Source of the DNA: Phycisphaerales bacterium UBA2218
GTDB lineage: Bacteria; Planctomycetota; Phycisphaerae; Sedimentisphaerales; Anaerobacaceae
Length of the DNA: 35,658 nucleotides
Reading direction: 5' to 3'
Assembly (NCBI GenBank): GCA_002327785.1
Contig: DCUI01000235.1
Coordinates: 1-35,658 of the forward strand
Of this stretch, positions 7,970 through 16,403 are shown in pieces. Under the pieces are notes generated by a model. That model worked only from the letters and a program-made list of their open reading frames with translations, did no database searches and was not told the DNA's origin. The number at the start of each line of letters is the position of its first letter. Within the stretch, counting starts at the first letter, position 1. Position numbers and translations under genes: made by a program.

Positions 7970-8084
7970 CGGTGGGCAGAGCCCGCCCTACCGCTGACGC
8001 CCTGCACGATGAACCCTCAGCGTCACCGGACTCGCGAGAACCTCCCGGCGCGGCGATAGCGGTAGGGTGTGCTCCGCACACCGC
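7970..8084. repeat. Inverted pair of REP-like palindromes
   Basis: Element A (7970-7994, minus orientation) and element B (8059-8084, plus orientation) share the pattern GCGGTAGGG, 5-base arm, TCY loop, complementary arm, CCG. Element B has a perfect stem GGTGTGC-TCC-GCACACC. Element A, read on the minus strand, has GGCGGGC-TCT-GCCCACC with one G.T pair. A/B form a BIME-like head-to-head unit between the convergent acetyltransferase and glycoside-hydrolase-like genes. They may also serve as a bidirectional transcription stop. Confidence 0.65.
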
Positions 8085-8091
8085 TCCGGCC

Positions 8092-10125
8092 TTACGCTCT
8101 CTCGACAACCAGGACGTGCATTTTGTGCCCCGCCAAGTGCAGGGGACTGTCATTCGCCAGCCTTTCGCTCTGTCCGCCGACCGGGTCCAGCAGGACTCGT
8201 CGGCCCTTGGCAGACAGAGTCAGGCGGCATTCGAGATCGCCGGCCCCTTCGTTGAAGAGCAGGTAGTAATTCTTGTCGCCTTTGCGCACGTGCCGTACCC
8301 GTAGGTTCGGTGACTGCGGAACAACCCGTACGTCCGGCGAGATCAGTTTGTCGATCATAACCATAAGTGCGTCGGCGTCCATCGATTCATCCCAACGAAT
8401 GATCCGCCCCGCTTTCGCGAGCGTCTCAATCGCGGGTGTCGCCTTGGCCGGCGGGGCCTCTTCGAGAATCAACGCCCGGTAGTGCATGCCCGAGATGTGA
8501 ATCCCGTCGGCATCGACTCGGGCATCCTCCCATAGATGCCGAGCTTCGAGGTAGTTGAAGTCGCGCTGGTTCTGGAAGCATACCTTGGCCGCCCGCCACG
8601 GCAGCCAGTCGTTCAAACCCAGGATGGCCAGATCGCAGACGTGGGTGCTGTCCGTATTGAGCCAGCACAACCGCGAGGTCGCTTGGGCAAAGGGCTTGAA
8701 CTGGGGCCACCAGGTATTATTGGGCCCGACGTCCGGCGGCCGCTCGTCGATGCGGGGGCCGCGAATCGAATAGTAAAACGCATGCGGCACCAGCATGTTG
8801 CAGCCACGAACGAGCAGCCAGTTCGCCAGCCACTTCATCTCCTCGAAGGTAAAGCTGTGCCCGAAGGCGCCACAGTACTCGTTCAGATTCCGCCGGCGTC
8901 CCAGGTGGATCATGGCCGAGGAGGCGCACTTGGCCTGCGTGGATTGCTCGCCTTCGAGGGCCGAAGGCCTGTCCGGCTCGACGTACCGCCAGACGATATC
9001 CTGACCGGGGATATGGAAGTGTCGCAGCGGGCCGATGTCATCCCCACCCGCGGGATGGCCACACAGGCAGATCCCATGGGTCTGGCACCATTCGGAGATC
9101 GGACGGTAGAACGTCTGCTCCAGGCGGGCCTCGACCGCGCGGCTGTAGTTGCGGCGGTGCAGCAAGGCATCGGGCTCGTCGTCGTACCACAGTGCCGGCA
9201 GGCGCGGCGTGAAGTCGTAGCCCAGGAAGGCATTGACGTGTTCGAGGATGCCCGTAGTCCCTGGAACCATGCCCCGTTCGCCTCCGCGAGCCAACAGCGA
9301 CGGCTCGTCGGTGAAGATCGCCCTGACGGTCTTGCCAAAGTGCTTGCCGAACTCATCGTAGTACTTCTGGTATGTCAGCCGGATAAAGCAGGCGACCGAT
9401 TCCGGGTTCAGAATGTCCGCGCCCGGCGGCTGGTTCTCCGGCACTTCCCGACGGTCGGGCCGGCGCGGAGGGTCTTCCTGCATGAAGTGCAAACCTCGAA
9501 TCACCGAGCGCCCCTCGCGGGCCGCTCTATCCACGACGGCGATGTGATGCCCGTTCTTGCGACGTACGACGGCGACGAGGTTCTGCCCAGCCGTCAACTC
9601 GAGCTCACGGCCGGCACCAATCCGCACGCCCTGAACCTCAGTCTGCGGCTCGGCTTCATCGAGATCGACGCAGATCAGACCCCGTGTGCGGAAGGCCGGG
9701 TTTTCCGCGACGACCTGTCCGCTCGACGATCCGCTCGGGTACATCCCTTCGTCGTAGAGGATCACCCACATGTCCCGCTCGGCGGCCCGCTCGATGGCGA
9801 ACCGCATGAAACCGATCATCCGCTCGCCCAGCCACGGGATGCTCTTCGGCAACCCGGCCCGAGGATGGATCAGAAAGGCATGGACCCCATGCGCCTGAAA
9901 GTCCTCAATCTGCCGCAGCACCTCCGCCTCCGACAGATCGTCGTTCCAGAACCAGAACGGGACCTGCGAGAATTCGTGCGGCGGATCGAGCCACTCTCCC
10001 GACAGCTTCGCCCCCAGCTCGCTCGCGCCGGCTTCGGCGGCAACCGACTGCACAGGCGGCAGAACCAGCGCGGCGGTTCCCCCTGCGGCCTTCAAGAATC
10101 GACGGCGACTCCATTCGATCTTCAT
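8092..10125 (-). CDS. Tat-exported glycoside-hydrolase-like protein
   Basis: 677 residues from ATG 10125 (AAAGG eight bases upstream). A twin-arginine signal (SRRRFLKAAGG, then an alanine-rich core ending near SVAA) covers the first 35 residues. The mature part starts with PFWFWNDDLSEAEVLRQIEDF and GVHAFLIHPRAGLP, followed by VILYDEGMYPSGSSSGQVV and later AIFTDEPSLL. This alternation of short strands and helices with acidic strand ends fits a TIM-barrel glycosidase remotely like GH106/GH2-type enzymes. The carboxylates in YDEG and TDEP are candidate active-site residues. I do not recognise a characterised family and the substrate is unknown. It starts only 27 bases after the TolC-like gene and so is probably the last gene of the efflux transcript. 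Confidence 0.65.
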   Translation of the reverse strand: MKIEWSRRRFLKAAGGTAALVLPPVQSVAAEAGASELGAKLSGEWLDPPHEFSQVPFWFWNDDLSEAEVLRQIEDFQAHGVHAFLIHPRAGLPKSIPWLGERMIGFMRFAIERAAERDMWVILYDEGMYPSGSSSGQVVAENPAFRTRGLICVDLDEAEPQTEVQGVRIGAGRELELTAGQNLVAVVRRKNGHHIAVVDRAAREGRSVIRGLHFMQEDPPRRPDRREVPENQPPGADILNPESVACFIRLTYQKYYDEFGKHFGKTVRAIFTDEPSLLARGGERGMVPGTTGILEHVNAFLGYDFTPRLPALWYDDEPDALLHRRNYSRAVEARLEQTFYRPISEWCQTHGICLCGHPAGGDDIGPLRHFHIPGQDIVWRYVEPDRPSALEGEQSTQAKCASSAMIHLGRRRNLNEYCGAFGHSFTFEEMKWLANWLLVRGCNMLVPHAFYYSIRGPRIDERPPDVGPNNTWWPQFKPFAQATSRLCWLNTDSTHVCDLAILGLNDWLPWRAAKVCFQNQRDFNYLEARHLWEDARVDADGIHISGMHYRALILEEAPPAKATPAIETLAKAGRIIRWDESMDADALMVMIDKLISPDVRVVPQSPNLRVRHVRKGDKNYYLLFNEGAGDLECRLTLSAKGRRVLLDPVGGQSERLANDSPLHLAGHKMHVLVVERA

Positions 10126-10152
10126 GGCTTGCACCTTTCATCGGCCTTGATG

Positions 10153-11730
10153 TTACTGTCCGGCGTCGAGATCGATGGGCTCGGCGCCGGGGGCCGCGAT
10201 GCCCCGGCGATGAAGCAGCGAACCCTCCAGCCGATACAGCGAAACGAGGGCTCTCAAGTAATTGACGACCGTCTGAACCTCGGCGATCTGACTGGCGACA
10301 AGGTCTCGTTGCGCCTGGGCAACGAGCAAGGACGTGGACTTGCCCACCCGGAACTTCTCGGTTTCAACACGGAGCTTCTCCTCCTGGAACGTGCGCGTGG
10401 CGGCGGTAGCCGTGATCTGCTCGCGCGTGCGGGCCACCTCGACGTACGCCGAACGGACATCCACCTGGGCAAGCTGCACAAGGTTCTCCAGGGCTTTGAT
10501 CGATTGCTGTTTCGTGATGACCGCGCGACTGTGGCGGGCCTTGGCCGCACGGTTGCTCGGCGGAAACTCGAACATCAGGCCGGCCTCGACGTCGTAGCTC
10601 ATGCCATCCAGCTCGTCGGTCGCCTCGGAGAAGGTCCTTGCGTAGCCACTCTTGCCGTAGTTGACAAATGCATCCAGCCTCGGGAGCAGGCCGTTGCGGG
10701 TCCGCACAACATCCAACTCACCCCGTCGAATCAGCAGGCGGGCATGGTTCAGGTCGGGGCGCATCTTCAGGGCCACCTCCACATGGGCCTCGACGGGATC
10801 GAGCGAAACATCCGGCAACTCGGTCAGGTATTCGAGAACAACGTCGGTATCCCAGTTGACAGTCTCCGAGGGGTTGAGCAGTCGCAGGAGGTTCAGTCGC
10901 CTGATGGTTGTGTTGCTGCGTGCGTTGATCAGGTTCTCTCGCCGCAGTGCGACCTCCGCCTTGGCCGCGGCCAGCTCGGTTTCCGCGAGCGTCCCGATTT
11001 TGATGCGCTCCTGGGCTTCATCCATCTGTTGCTGGGCAAGGCTCAGCGAGTTCGTGTATATCTCGATCTGCCTCCTGGCCAGGGCATAGTCCCAGAAACC
11101 CTCCTCCACCGCCTGCACGAGCACCTCGGTGAATCCCCGCAACTCGTACTCGGAGATTTGCATGTCGATCCCCGCCTGATGGACGCGCGCCAGGTTCACG
11201 CGGACGTCTTTGCCCCGCAGCAGTGACTGCGTGACCGAGACACCGAGCCGATTGGAGACGAACGTGTCGCTGTAGAGCGAAGAATCGGTGTAACTGGTGC
11301 TGGCGGAGAGCCCCAAAGCGGTACCGGTTGGAAACAGCTTCTCCAGCGAGATCACGCCCGTCGCGGTATCCGTGATGGAACTCTCGATACCGGAGCCCGC
11401 ACGGGAGAGCCTATCGGCGACGGCCCGCCTCTGGGACGCCTGGCCGGTAAGAGTGGAATCGAAGACCGCCCGCTCCTCTTGTTCGACCGTTCGGATGATA
11501 TCGGGACTCATCTTCTGGACAATGAGCGATCGATTGTTTTCCATGGCGAGCATGATAGCCCGCTCGATATCGACCTTCAGCGGATCGACCTGCTGAACGG
11601 CGGCGGCCTCGACCGCAGCCGGCGGACCCGGCGCAGGCTCCGCGGCGGTCGCTGACGATGAGACAGCGAGGAACAGACGGACCGCGCACACAACGCGGCA
11701 AATCATGCCAGACAGATTCTCGATCACCAT
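10153..11730 (-). CDS. TolC-family outer membrane efflux channel
   Basis: 525 residues from ATG 11730; ATG 11706 is also possible, as the ribosome site (GAAAGA) is weak. A signal peptide ends near ATAA|EPAP. The rest has the two OEP repeats of TolC-type proteins: long amphipathic helices rich in Ala, Gln, Glu and Arg (VEQEERAVFDSTLTGQAS; SLAQQQMDEAQERIKIGTLAETELAAAKAEVALRREN) and the membrane beta segments with LGLSASTSY and VTQSLLRG. A second repeat includes DLNHARLLIRRGELDVVR and AVITKQQSIKALENLVQLAQVDVRSAY. It would form the trimeric outer membrane duct of the pump encoded upstream. The gene begins 15 bases after the pump stop codon. Confidence 0.92.
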   Translation of the reverse strand: MVIENLSGMICRVVCAVRLFLAVSSSATAAEPAPGPPAAVEAAAVQQVDPLKVDIERAIMLAMENNRSLIVQKMSPDIIRTVEQEERAVFDSTLTGQASQRRAVADRLSRAGSGIESSITDTATGVISLEKLFPTGTALGLSASTSYTDSSLYSDTFVSNRLGVSVTQSLLRGKDVRVNLARVHQAGIDMQISEYELRGFTEVLVQAVEEGFWDYALARRQIEIYTNSLSLAQQQMDEAQERIKIGTLAETELAAAKAEVALRRENLINARSNTTIRRLNLLRLLNPSETVNWDTDVVLEYLTELPDVSLDPVEAHVEVALKMRPDLNHARLLIRRGELDVVRTRNGLLPRLDAFVNYGKSGYARTFSEATDELDGMSYDVEAGLMFEFPPSNRAAKARHSRAVITKQQSIKALENLVQLAQVDVRSAYVEVARTREQITATAATRTFQEEKLRVETEKFRVGKSTSLLVAQAQRDLVASQIAEVQTVVNYLRALVSLYRLEGSLLHRRGIAAPGAEPIDLDAGQ

Positions 11731-11745
11731 AGGATCTTTCAAAAA

Positions 11746-14700
11746 CTACCCATTTGAAGTGGTTTTTGCACGGCCCTGGTCGCGGGCCTCCGTGCGCCAC
11801 GCGTGGCGCTCGAAGATCGAATACACGACGGGCACGAACACCAGCGTGATCAGGGTCGAACTGACCAGCCCACCGATGACCACCCTGGCCATGGGGGCCT
11901 GGGCCTCGCCGCCTTCGCCCAGCCCCAGCGCCAGCGGCACCAGGCCGATGATCGTGGTCATGGCGGTCATAAGGATCGGCCGCAAACGCCGACGGCCGGC
12001 CTCTTCGATCGCCTCACGGATCGGCATCCCGTCCCGGCGGCGCAGGAGGTTCGTGTGATCGACCAGCAGAATCGCGTTGTTCACCACGATGCCGCCGAGC
12101 ATGATGCACCCGATGAACGACTGGATGTTGAAAGTCGTCCCGGTAAAGAAAAGCATCAGAATCACGCCGATGGCGGCCAGCGGCACCGAGAACATCACAA
12201 CGAACGGGTCTCGCAACGACTCGTACTGGCAGGCCATCACCATGTAGATGAGCACGAGAGCCAGGATACAACTGAACAGCAACTCGCGGAACGATTTCTG
12301 CTGCTCTTCGTAGTCGCCGCCGAAGCCGATGCTGAAGCCCGAAGGCACAGGGACCGAACGCAGCTTCTCGCGAATATCGTCAATCACGGAGCCCATGTCT
12401 CTGCCGCTGATCTCGGCAGTGACCGTGATGATGCGCTCCTGGTCCTTTCGCTCGATGAGTACGGGGCCGCTTCGAGGCGCGACGTCCACAACGTTGCGCA
12501 GGACCACCGGATTGCCGTCGGAGTTCGTCAGAGTCAGGTCGAGAATATCCCGCAGGTCGGCTTTTTCCGCATCCCGGAGCTTGACGAGAATCGTGAACTC
12601 GTCGCCGGCCTGGCGGTAATAACCCGCCCGAGTGCCGGAGAGGATCGTCTGGAGGGCATTGGCGATTCGCGAGACGGTCAGGTGCATGTCCGCCGCCTTC
12701 TGGCGATCGATGTTGATCAACTCTTCCGGGCCGCCCGGGTCCCGGCTAAGCCGCGTGTCGGCGACGCCATCGACGCCGTCCACGATCCCCTGGACTCGTT
12801 GGGCCAGCAGGTCGGCCGTCTTGAAATCGTGGCCCCGAATCTCGACCAGGACCTTGTTGGCCTCAGACGTGCCCATCCGCATGATGAACAGCCCCTGCCC
12901 GGCCCGGGTCCGGACGGTAACGCCGGGGATACCGCTGAGCTTCTTCCGCAGATCGTCGGCGATTCGCTGGCTGGAGCGCGTCCGTTGGGACTGCGACACC
13001 AGGGCAATACGGATGTCGCCAGTATGGCCGCCCCCGCCATACCATCGGGAGCCACCCACGTTGACGACGACGTTGCGGATCTCCGGCACGTTCTGCTTGA
13101 CGATCTCCTCGATGACCCGGAACTTGCTGTCGAGCAGGTCCAACCGCGTGCCTACCTCCATCTCCACCTCCACGCGGACCTCGCCTTCATCCGTGCTGGG
13201 CATCAGTTCGGCGCCGAGGTACCGCGCCAGTGTCAGGGTCGCCCCCAGGATCGCTGCAGCGGCCACGACCACCAGGACGCGGTGCCGCAGCGCCGTGTGA
13301 AGGACATCTTTGTAGCCGTTCTCCAGGCCCGTGAGGAACCGTCCGCTCGCGTCATACATCCGCCGACTGAACGTCCGTTTGCCGATGCCGCTTTGCGAAC
13401 CCGTGGACAGGACTTTCGCACAGAGCATAGGCACCAGGGTCAACGCCACCGCCAGCGAACACATCAGCGAGAAGGTGACCACAATGGAGAGTTGCTTGAA
13501 CATCACGCCGGACATGCCCCGCATGAACACCAATGGCAGGAAGACAACCATCGTCGTCAGCGTACTGGCAATGACAGCCGCCGTGACCTCGCCCGCGCCG
13601 TCTATCGCAGACCGCTCCTGGGATTCGCCCCGCTCGCGGATGCGGTAGATATTCTCGAGCACGACGATCGCGTTGTCGACCAGCATGCCGATCCCCAGCG
13701 CCAGTCCGCCTAACGTCATGATGTTCAGGGTGAGATTGCCGAAGTACAGCAGGGCAAAGGTCGCAATGATGGAGACAGGGATCGCGGCGGCGATAATGAC
13801 TGTGCTTCGAACGTTGCGGAGAAACAGCAGCAGGACGACGATGGCCAGCGCGCCGCCGTAGACGGCGGAACTGCCAACGTTTCGGATCGACCGCTGGATG
13901 TAGTTCGAGGTGTCGATGATGGGAACGATCCGGATCTGGGGGATATCCTGGTTGATCCGGTCGAGCTCCGTCAGGGCCCCGCGGGCCACGTCCACCGTGT
14001 TCTTGCCGGACTGTTTGCTCACGGCAAGTCGGATGCCCGGTTCGCCGTCCACCCGCACGATCCGGGTGATCTTCTGCCAGGAGTCCTCGACGCTGGCAAC
14101 TTCCTTCAACTGAATCGGGACGCCCTGGCGCACTGCGACCACTGTGTCCCGTAACTGCCGGAGGTCCGTATACTCGCCGGGCGTGCGGATCGTGATCTCG
14201 AAATTTCCCCTCTCGATGGTCCCGGCGGGGATGTTCACGTTGCCGTCGCGGACCTGCGAGACGATCTGATCGAGCGGAATCGCCAGGGCGTTGATCTTGG
14301 CGGGATCGAGGCTGACGTGGATCTCGCGTTCCAGGCCACCAAAGATATCCACCGCCGCGACGCCGGGGACTCGTTCGAGGCGATACTTCACCTGGTCCTC
14401 CAAGATCAGGCGGGTTTGCACGGGATCGAGCCGGCTCGATGCGCCGAGGATCAGGATGGGAAAGCTCGCCAGATCGAATTTCCGCAGCGTGGGCCTGTCG
14501 GCCTCGTCCGGCAACCGCTGCATCACTCGATCCAGGCGGTCTCGGATGTCATTGGCGGCGGTGTCGAGGTCAGTCCCCCATGTGAAGGTCACGCGCACGT
14601 TGCCCTGCCCCTCGACGGACGTGGAAGTAAGCTCCTCCACGCCCGGCACGGCACTCATCGCCTGCTCGATCGGGCGGGTAATCAACTCTTCGACCTCCTC

Positions 14701-14868
14701 GGGGCCGGCGTTCTCATACGTGCAGGAGATGCTCAGGGTTGGGTATGAGATATCGGGCATCAGGTCGATGGGCAGCCGAAGCAGCGAAATACCGCCGAGA
14801 ACGATCACAATCAAGACCACCATGATCGTGAAGATCGGCCGATGCACGGAGAGCTGCGAGATTCTCAT
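11746..14868 (-). CDS. RND efflux pump, HAE1/AcrB family
   Basis: 1040 residues, normal for a HAE1 transporter. The N-terminal TM (HRPIFTIMVVLIVIVLGGISLL) leads into porter domain text typical of the family: YPTLSISCTYENAGPEEVEELITRPIE is the usual opening. TM2-TM6 follow at about 330-540, a second porter loop, and TM8-TM12 at about 860-1030. In TM4 the proton-relay pair reads GMLVDNAIVVLENIY, so the first Asp is kept and the second is Asn, as in a large subgroup of RND pumps. TM10-11 carry GGIVVNNAILLVDHTN. It exports hydrophobic or amphiphilic compounds by proton antiport; the substrate is unknown. Its ATG overlaps the adaptor stop as ATGA, showing translational coupling. Confidence 0.95.
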   Translation of the reverse strand: MRISQLSVHRPIFTIMVVLIVIVLGGISLLRLPIDLMPDISYPTLSISCTYENAGPEEVEELITRPIEQAMSAVPGVEELTSTSVEGQGNVRVTFTWGTDLDTAANDIRDRLDRVMQRLPDEADRPTLRKFDLASFPILILGASSRLDPVQTRLILEDQVKYRLERVPGVAAVDIFGGLEREIHVSLDPAKINALAIPLDQIVSQVRDGNVNIPAGTIERGNFEITIRTPGEYTDLRQLRDTVVAVRQGVPIQLKEVASVEDSWQKITRIVRVDGEPGIRLAVSKQSGKNTVDVARGALTELDRINQDIPQIRIVPIIDTSNYIQRSIRNVGSSAVYGGALAIVVLLLFLRNVRSTVIIAAAIPVSIIATFALLYFGNLTLNIMTLGGLALGIGMLVDNAIVVLENIYRIRERGESQERSAIDGAGEVTAAVIASTLTTMVVFLPLVFMRGMSGVMFKQLSIVVTFSLMCSLAVALTLVPMLCAKVLSTGSQSGIGKRTFSRRMYDASGRFLTGLENGYKDVLHTALRHRVLVVVAAAAILGATLTLARYLGAELMPSTDEGEVRVEVEMEVGTRLDLLDSKFRVIEEIVKQNVPEIRNVVVNVGGSRWYGGGGHTGDIRIALVSQSQRTRSSQRIADDLRKKLSGIPGVTVRTRAGQGLFIMRMGTSEANKVLVEIRGHDFKTADLLAQRVQGIVDGVDGVADTRLSRDPGGPEELINIDRQKAADMHLTVSRIANALQTILSGTRAGYYRQAGDEFTILVKLRDAEKADLRDILDLTLTNSDGNPVVLRNVVDVAPRSGPVLIERKDQERIITVTAEISGRDMGSVIDDIREKLRSVPVPSGFSIGFGGDYEEQQKSFRELLFSCILALVLIYMVMACQYESLRDPFVVMFSVPLAAIGVILMLFFTGTTFNIQSFIGCIMLGGIVVNNAILLVDHTNLLRRRDGMPIREAIEEAGRRRLRPILMTAMTTIIGLVPLALGLGEGGEAQAPMARVVIGGLVSSTLITLVFVPVVYSIFERHAWRTEARDQGRAKTTSNG

Positions 14869-16145
14869 CGTGAGCCCCCCGCCTGGGTCCCGCCATTGGT
14901 CGCCCGTCGTTCGGCGTCAGCCGCAGGCAACGACTTGGGCAAGATCACGGGCGAACCGTTCTCCAACAGATGGTTGCCGAGCGTTACAACCACGCCGGAA
15001 ATCAAGGGCTCGACCACCTCCGCCACCTGTCCGGCGACGATTCCTGTGGTCACCGGGATGAAGCGGGCCTGGAAGGCAGAAGCCGCCGGTTGGGAGCCGG
15101 GACCACCGGGCGTCTGCGATCCGGCGTCCGCGGCCGCTGTTTTCTCCAGAAGGAAGATCCCCTCCTTGCCGGCCCTTCGCACCAGCGCAGTGATAGGGAC
15201 CAGTGTGGCATCGTCGTGCCGGTCGAACTCCACGCGGGTCCGCACGAACATGCCCGGCTTGAGCAGGTGATCGACGTTGGGAACTTCGATCTCGACGCGG
15301 GCCTGGCGAGAGCTCTCCTTGAGCAACGGCGCGATGCGTCGGATCGTGCCCACAAAGGTCTTGCCCGAGTAGGCGTCCGTGGTAACCGTCGCTGCCTGCC
15401 CGATGGTCATCTTGGGATAATCCCGCTCGATCACGAAGACCACGGCCGTCAGCGGATTGTTCTCGAGAATGGACACGATCGGCTGGTTGATCGAGACCAA
15501 TGCCCCCTCATCCACAAATCGCTCACCCACAATGCGGTTCGGATCGCCGCCCTCCCAGAATGCCTGGACCTTCGTGTAGGAGAGCTTCAACTCCTCCACT
15601 TTCAACGCGGCCTCTTTCTGCTCGACCTGAGCCTGGGCCACCTTCAGCCGGGTCTGGGCGGAGCTGTAGGCAGCCGAGACCGTGTCCAGCTCCGCCGCCG
15701 AGGCGATCTGCTTCTCGCGAAGGGCCGTGACCCGCTCGTACTCGCGTTTGGCCAGATCCAGATCGCTGCTGGAATTCTCGACGTTGGCCCTGGCCACCTG
15801 GAGCTCGGCCGTCGCCTGCTGCACCTGGCGGGTGAACTGCTCATCATCGAGCACTGCGACGATCTGGTTACGGCCGACGCCGTCGCCGATATCGACCAGA
15901 AGCTCCTTGAGCCAGCCGGTCACCTTCGGGGCAACGACGAACTGCGACTTAGGCACCAGCGAGCCGGTGAAGACGCCGATATCACGGATCTCGCCCTTGC
16001 GAATCGGCTGCGTCTCAACCGCCACCGGCGCCCCCGCGCGCTGTGGCCCCTTCTGACCGCCGGCGGCGACGATCCGCCGATGCGCCTGCCACACAACCAG
16101 TCCTACCACCGCGACGACGACAACCCCGAGGACCAACTTCTTCAT
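14865..16145 (-). CDS. RND periplasmic adaptor (membrane fusion protein)
   Basis: 426 residues; ATG 16145 has GGAAAG four bases upstream. A single N-terminal membrane anchor (KKLVLGVVVVAVVGLVVWQA) is followed by the HlyD-type layout. A first lipoyl half (VTGWLKELLVDIGDGVGRNQIVAVLDD) leads to an alpha-hairpin coiled coil at about 100-195 (QATAELQVARANVENSSSD; VAQAQVEQKEAALKVEEL). The second lipoyl half, a beta-barrel (AVVFVIERDYPKMTIGQAATV) and a membrane-proximal domain follow. The C-terminus is extended by a Gly/Ser/Pro-rich stretch. It links the pump to the TolC-like channel. It is the first gene of the operon adaptor-pump-channel. Confidence 0.93.
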   Translation of the reverse strand: MKKLVLGVVVVAVVGLVVWQAHRRIVAAGGQKGPQRAGAPVAVETQPIRKGEIRDIGVFTGSLVPKSQFVVAPKVTGWLKELLVDIGDGVGRNQIVAVLDDEQFTRQVQQATAELQVARANVENSSSDLDLAKREYERVTALREKQIASAAELDTVSAAYSSAQTRLKVAQAQVEQKEAALKVEELKLSYTKVQAFWEGGDPNRIVGERFVDEGALVSINQPIVSILENNPLTAVVFVIERDYPKMTIGQAATVTTDAYSGKTFVGTIRRIAPLLKESSRQARVEIEVPNVDHLLKPGMFVRTRVEFDRHDDATLVPITALVRRAGKEGIFLLEKTAAADAGSQTPGGPGSQPAASAFQARFIPVTTGIVAGQVAEVVEPLISGVVVTLGNHLLENGSPVILPKSLPAADAERRATNGGTQAGGSR

Positions 16146-16226
16146 GTGTCTTTCCAACCGTCCCTTCGGATTTACTGTTTCCAATCGACATTTTGCCTAT
16201 TTTGGCCCAGCCACAGGGAACTCTTA

Positions 16227-16255
16227 ATCATAGACCGCAACATGTGAAACGTAAA
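16227..16255 (-). promoter_or_regulatory. Promoter candidate of the efflux operon
   Basis: On the minus strand TTTACG (16255-16250) is followed after 17 bases by TATGAT (16232-16227). It lies about 80 bases before the adaptor start codon at 16145, in the gap behind the transglutaminase-like gene. No TetR- or MerR-type regulator gene is next to the operon. Confidence 0.5.
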
Positions 16256-16403
16256 TCCCAAAACCATTCCCCGCATGCGTACTTTCGCACCAAGGGAGAC
16301 GATGCCATGCGCGACGGCGCAGACCTGCCGTCCAAGTTATGTAGAACGACGAGCGGCACAATGCGATTATTCCACAGAAATGCTCTCGCCCCGAGTCCCC
16401 GCG

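Noticed and set aside
8536..11226. An 896-residue open frame on the + strand opposite the glycoside-hydrolase-like and TolC-like genes
   Set aside because: It runs antisense to two well-supported genes, has a low-complexity Arg/Gly/Leu/Asp composition and no domains or ribosome site. Such shadows are common in GC-rich DNA.
11803..13713. A 636-residue + strand open frame opposite the RND pump
   Set aside because: It is antisense to a clear HAE1 transporter, and its His/Arg/Asp-rich composition is typical of a complementary-strand shadow.
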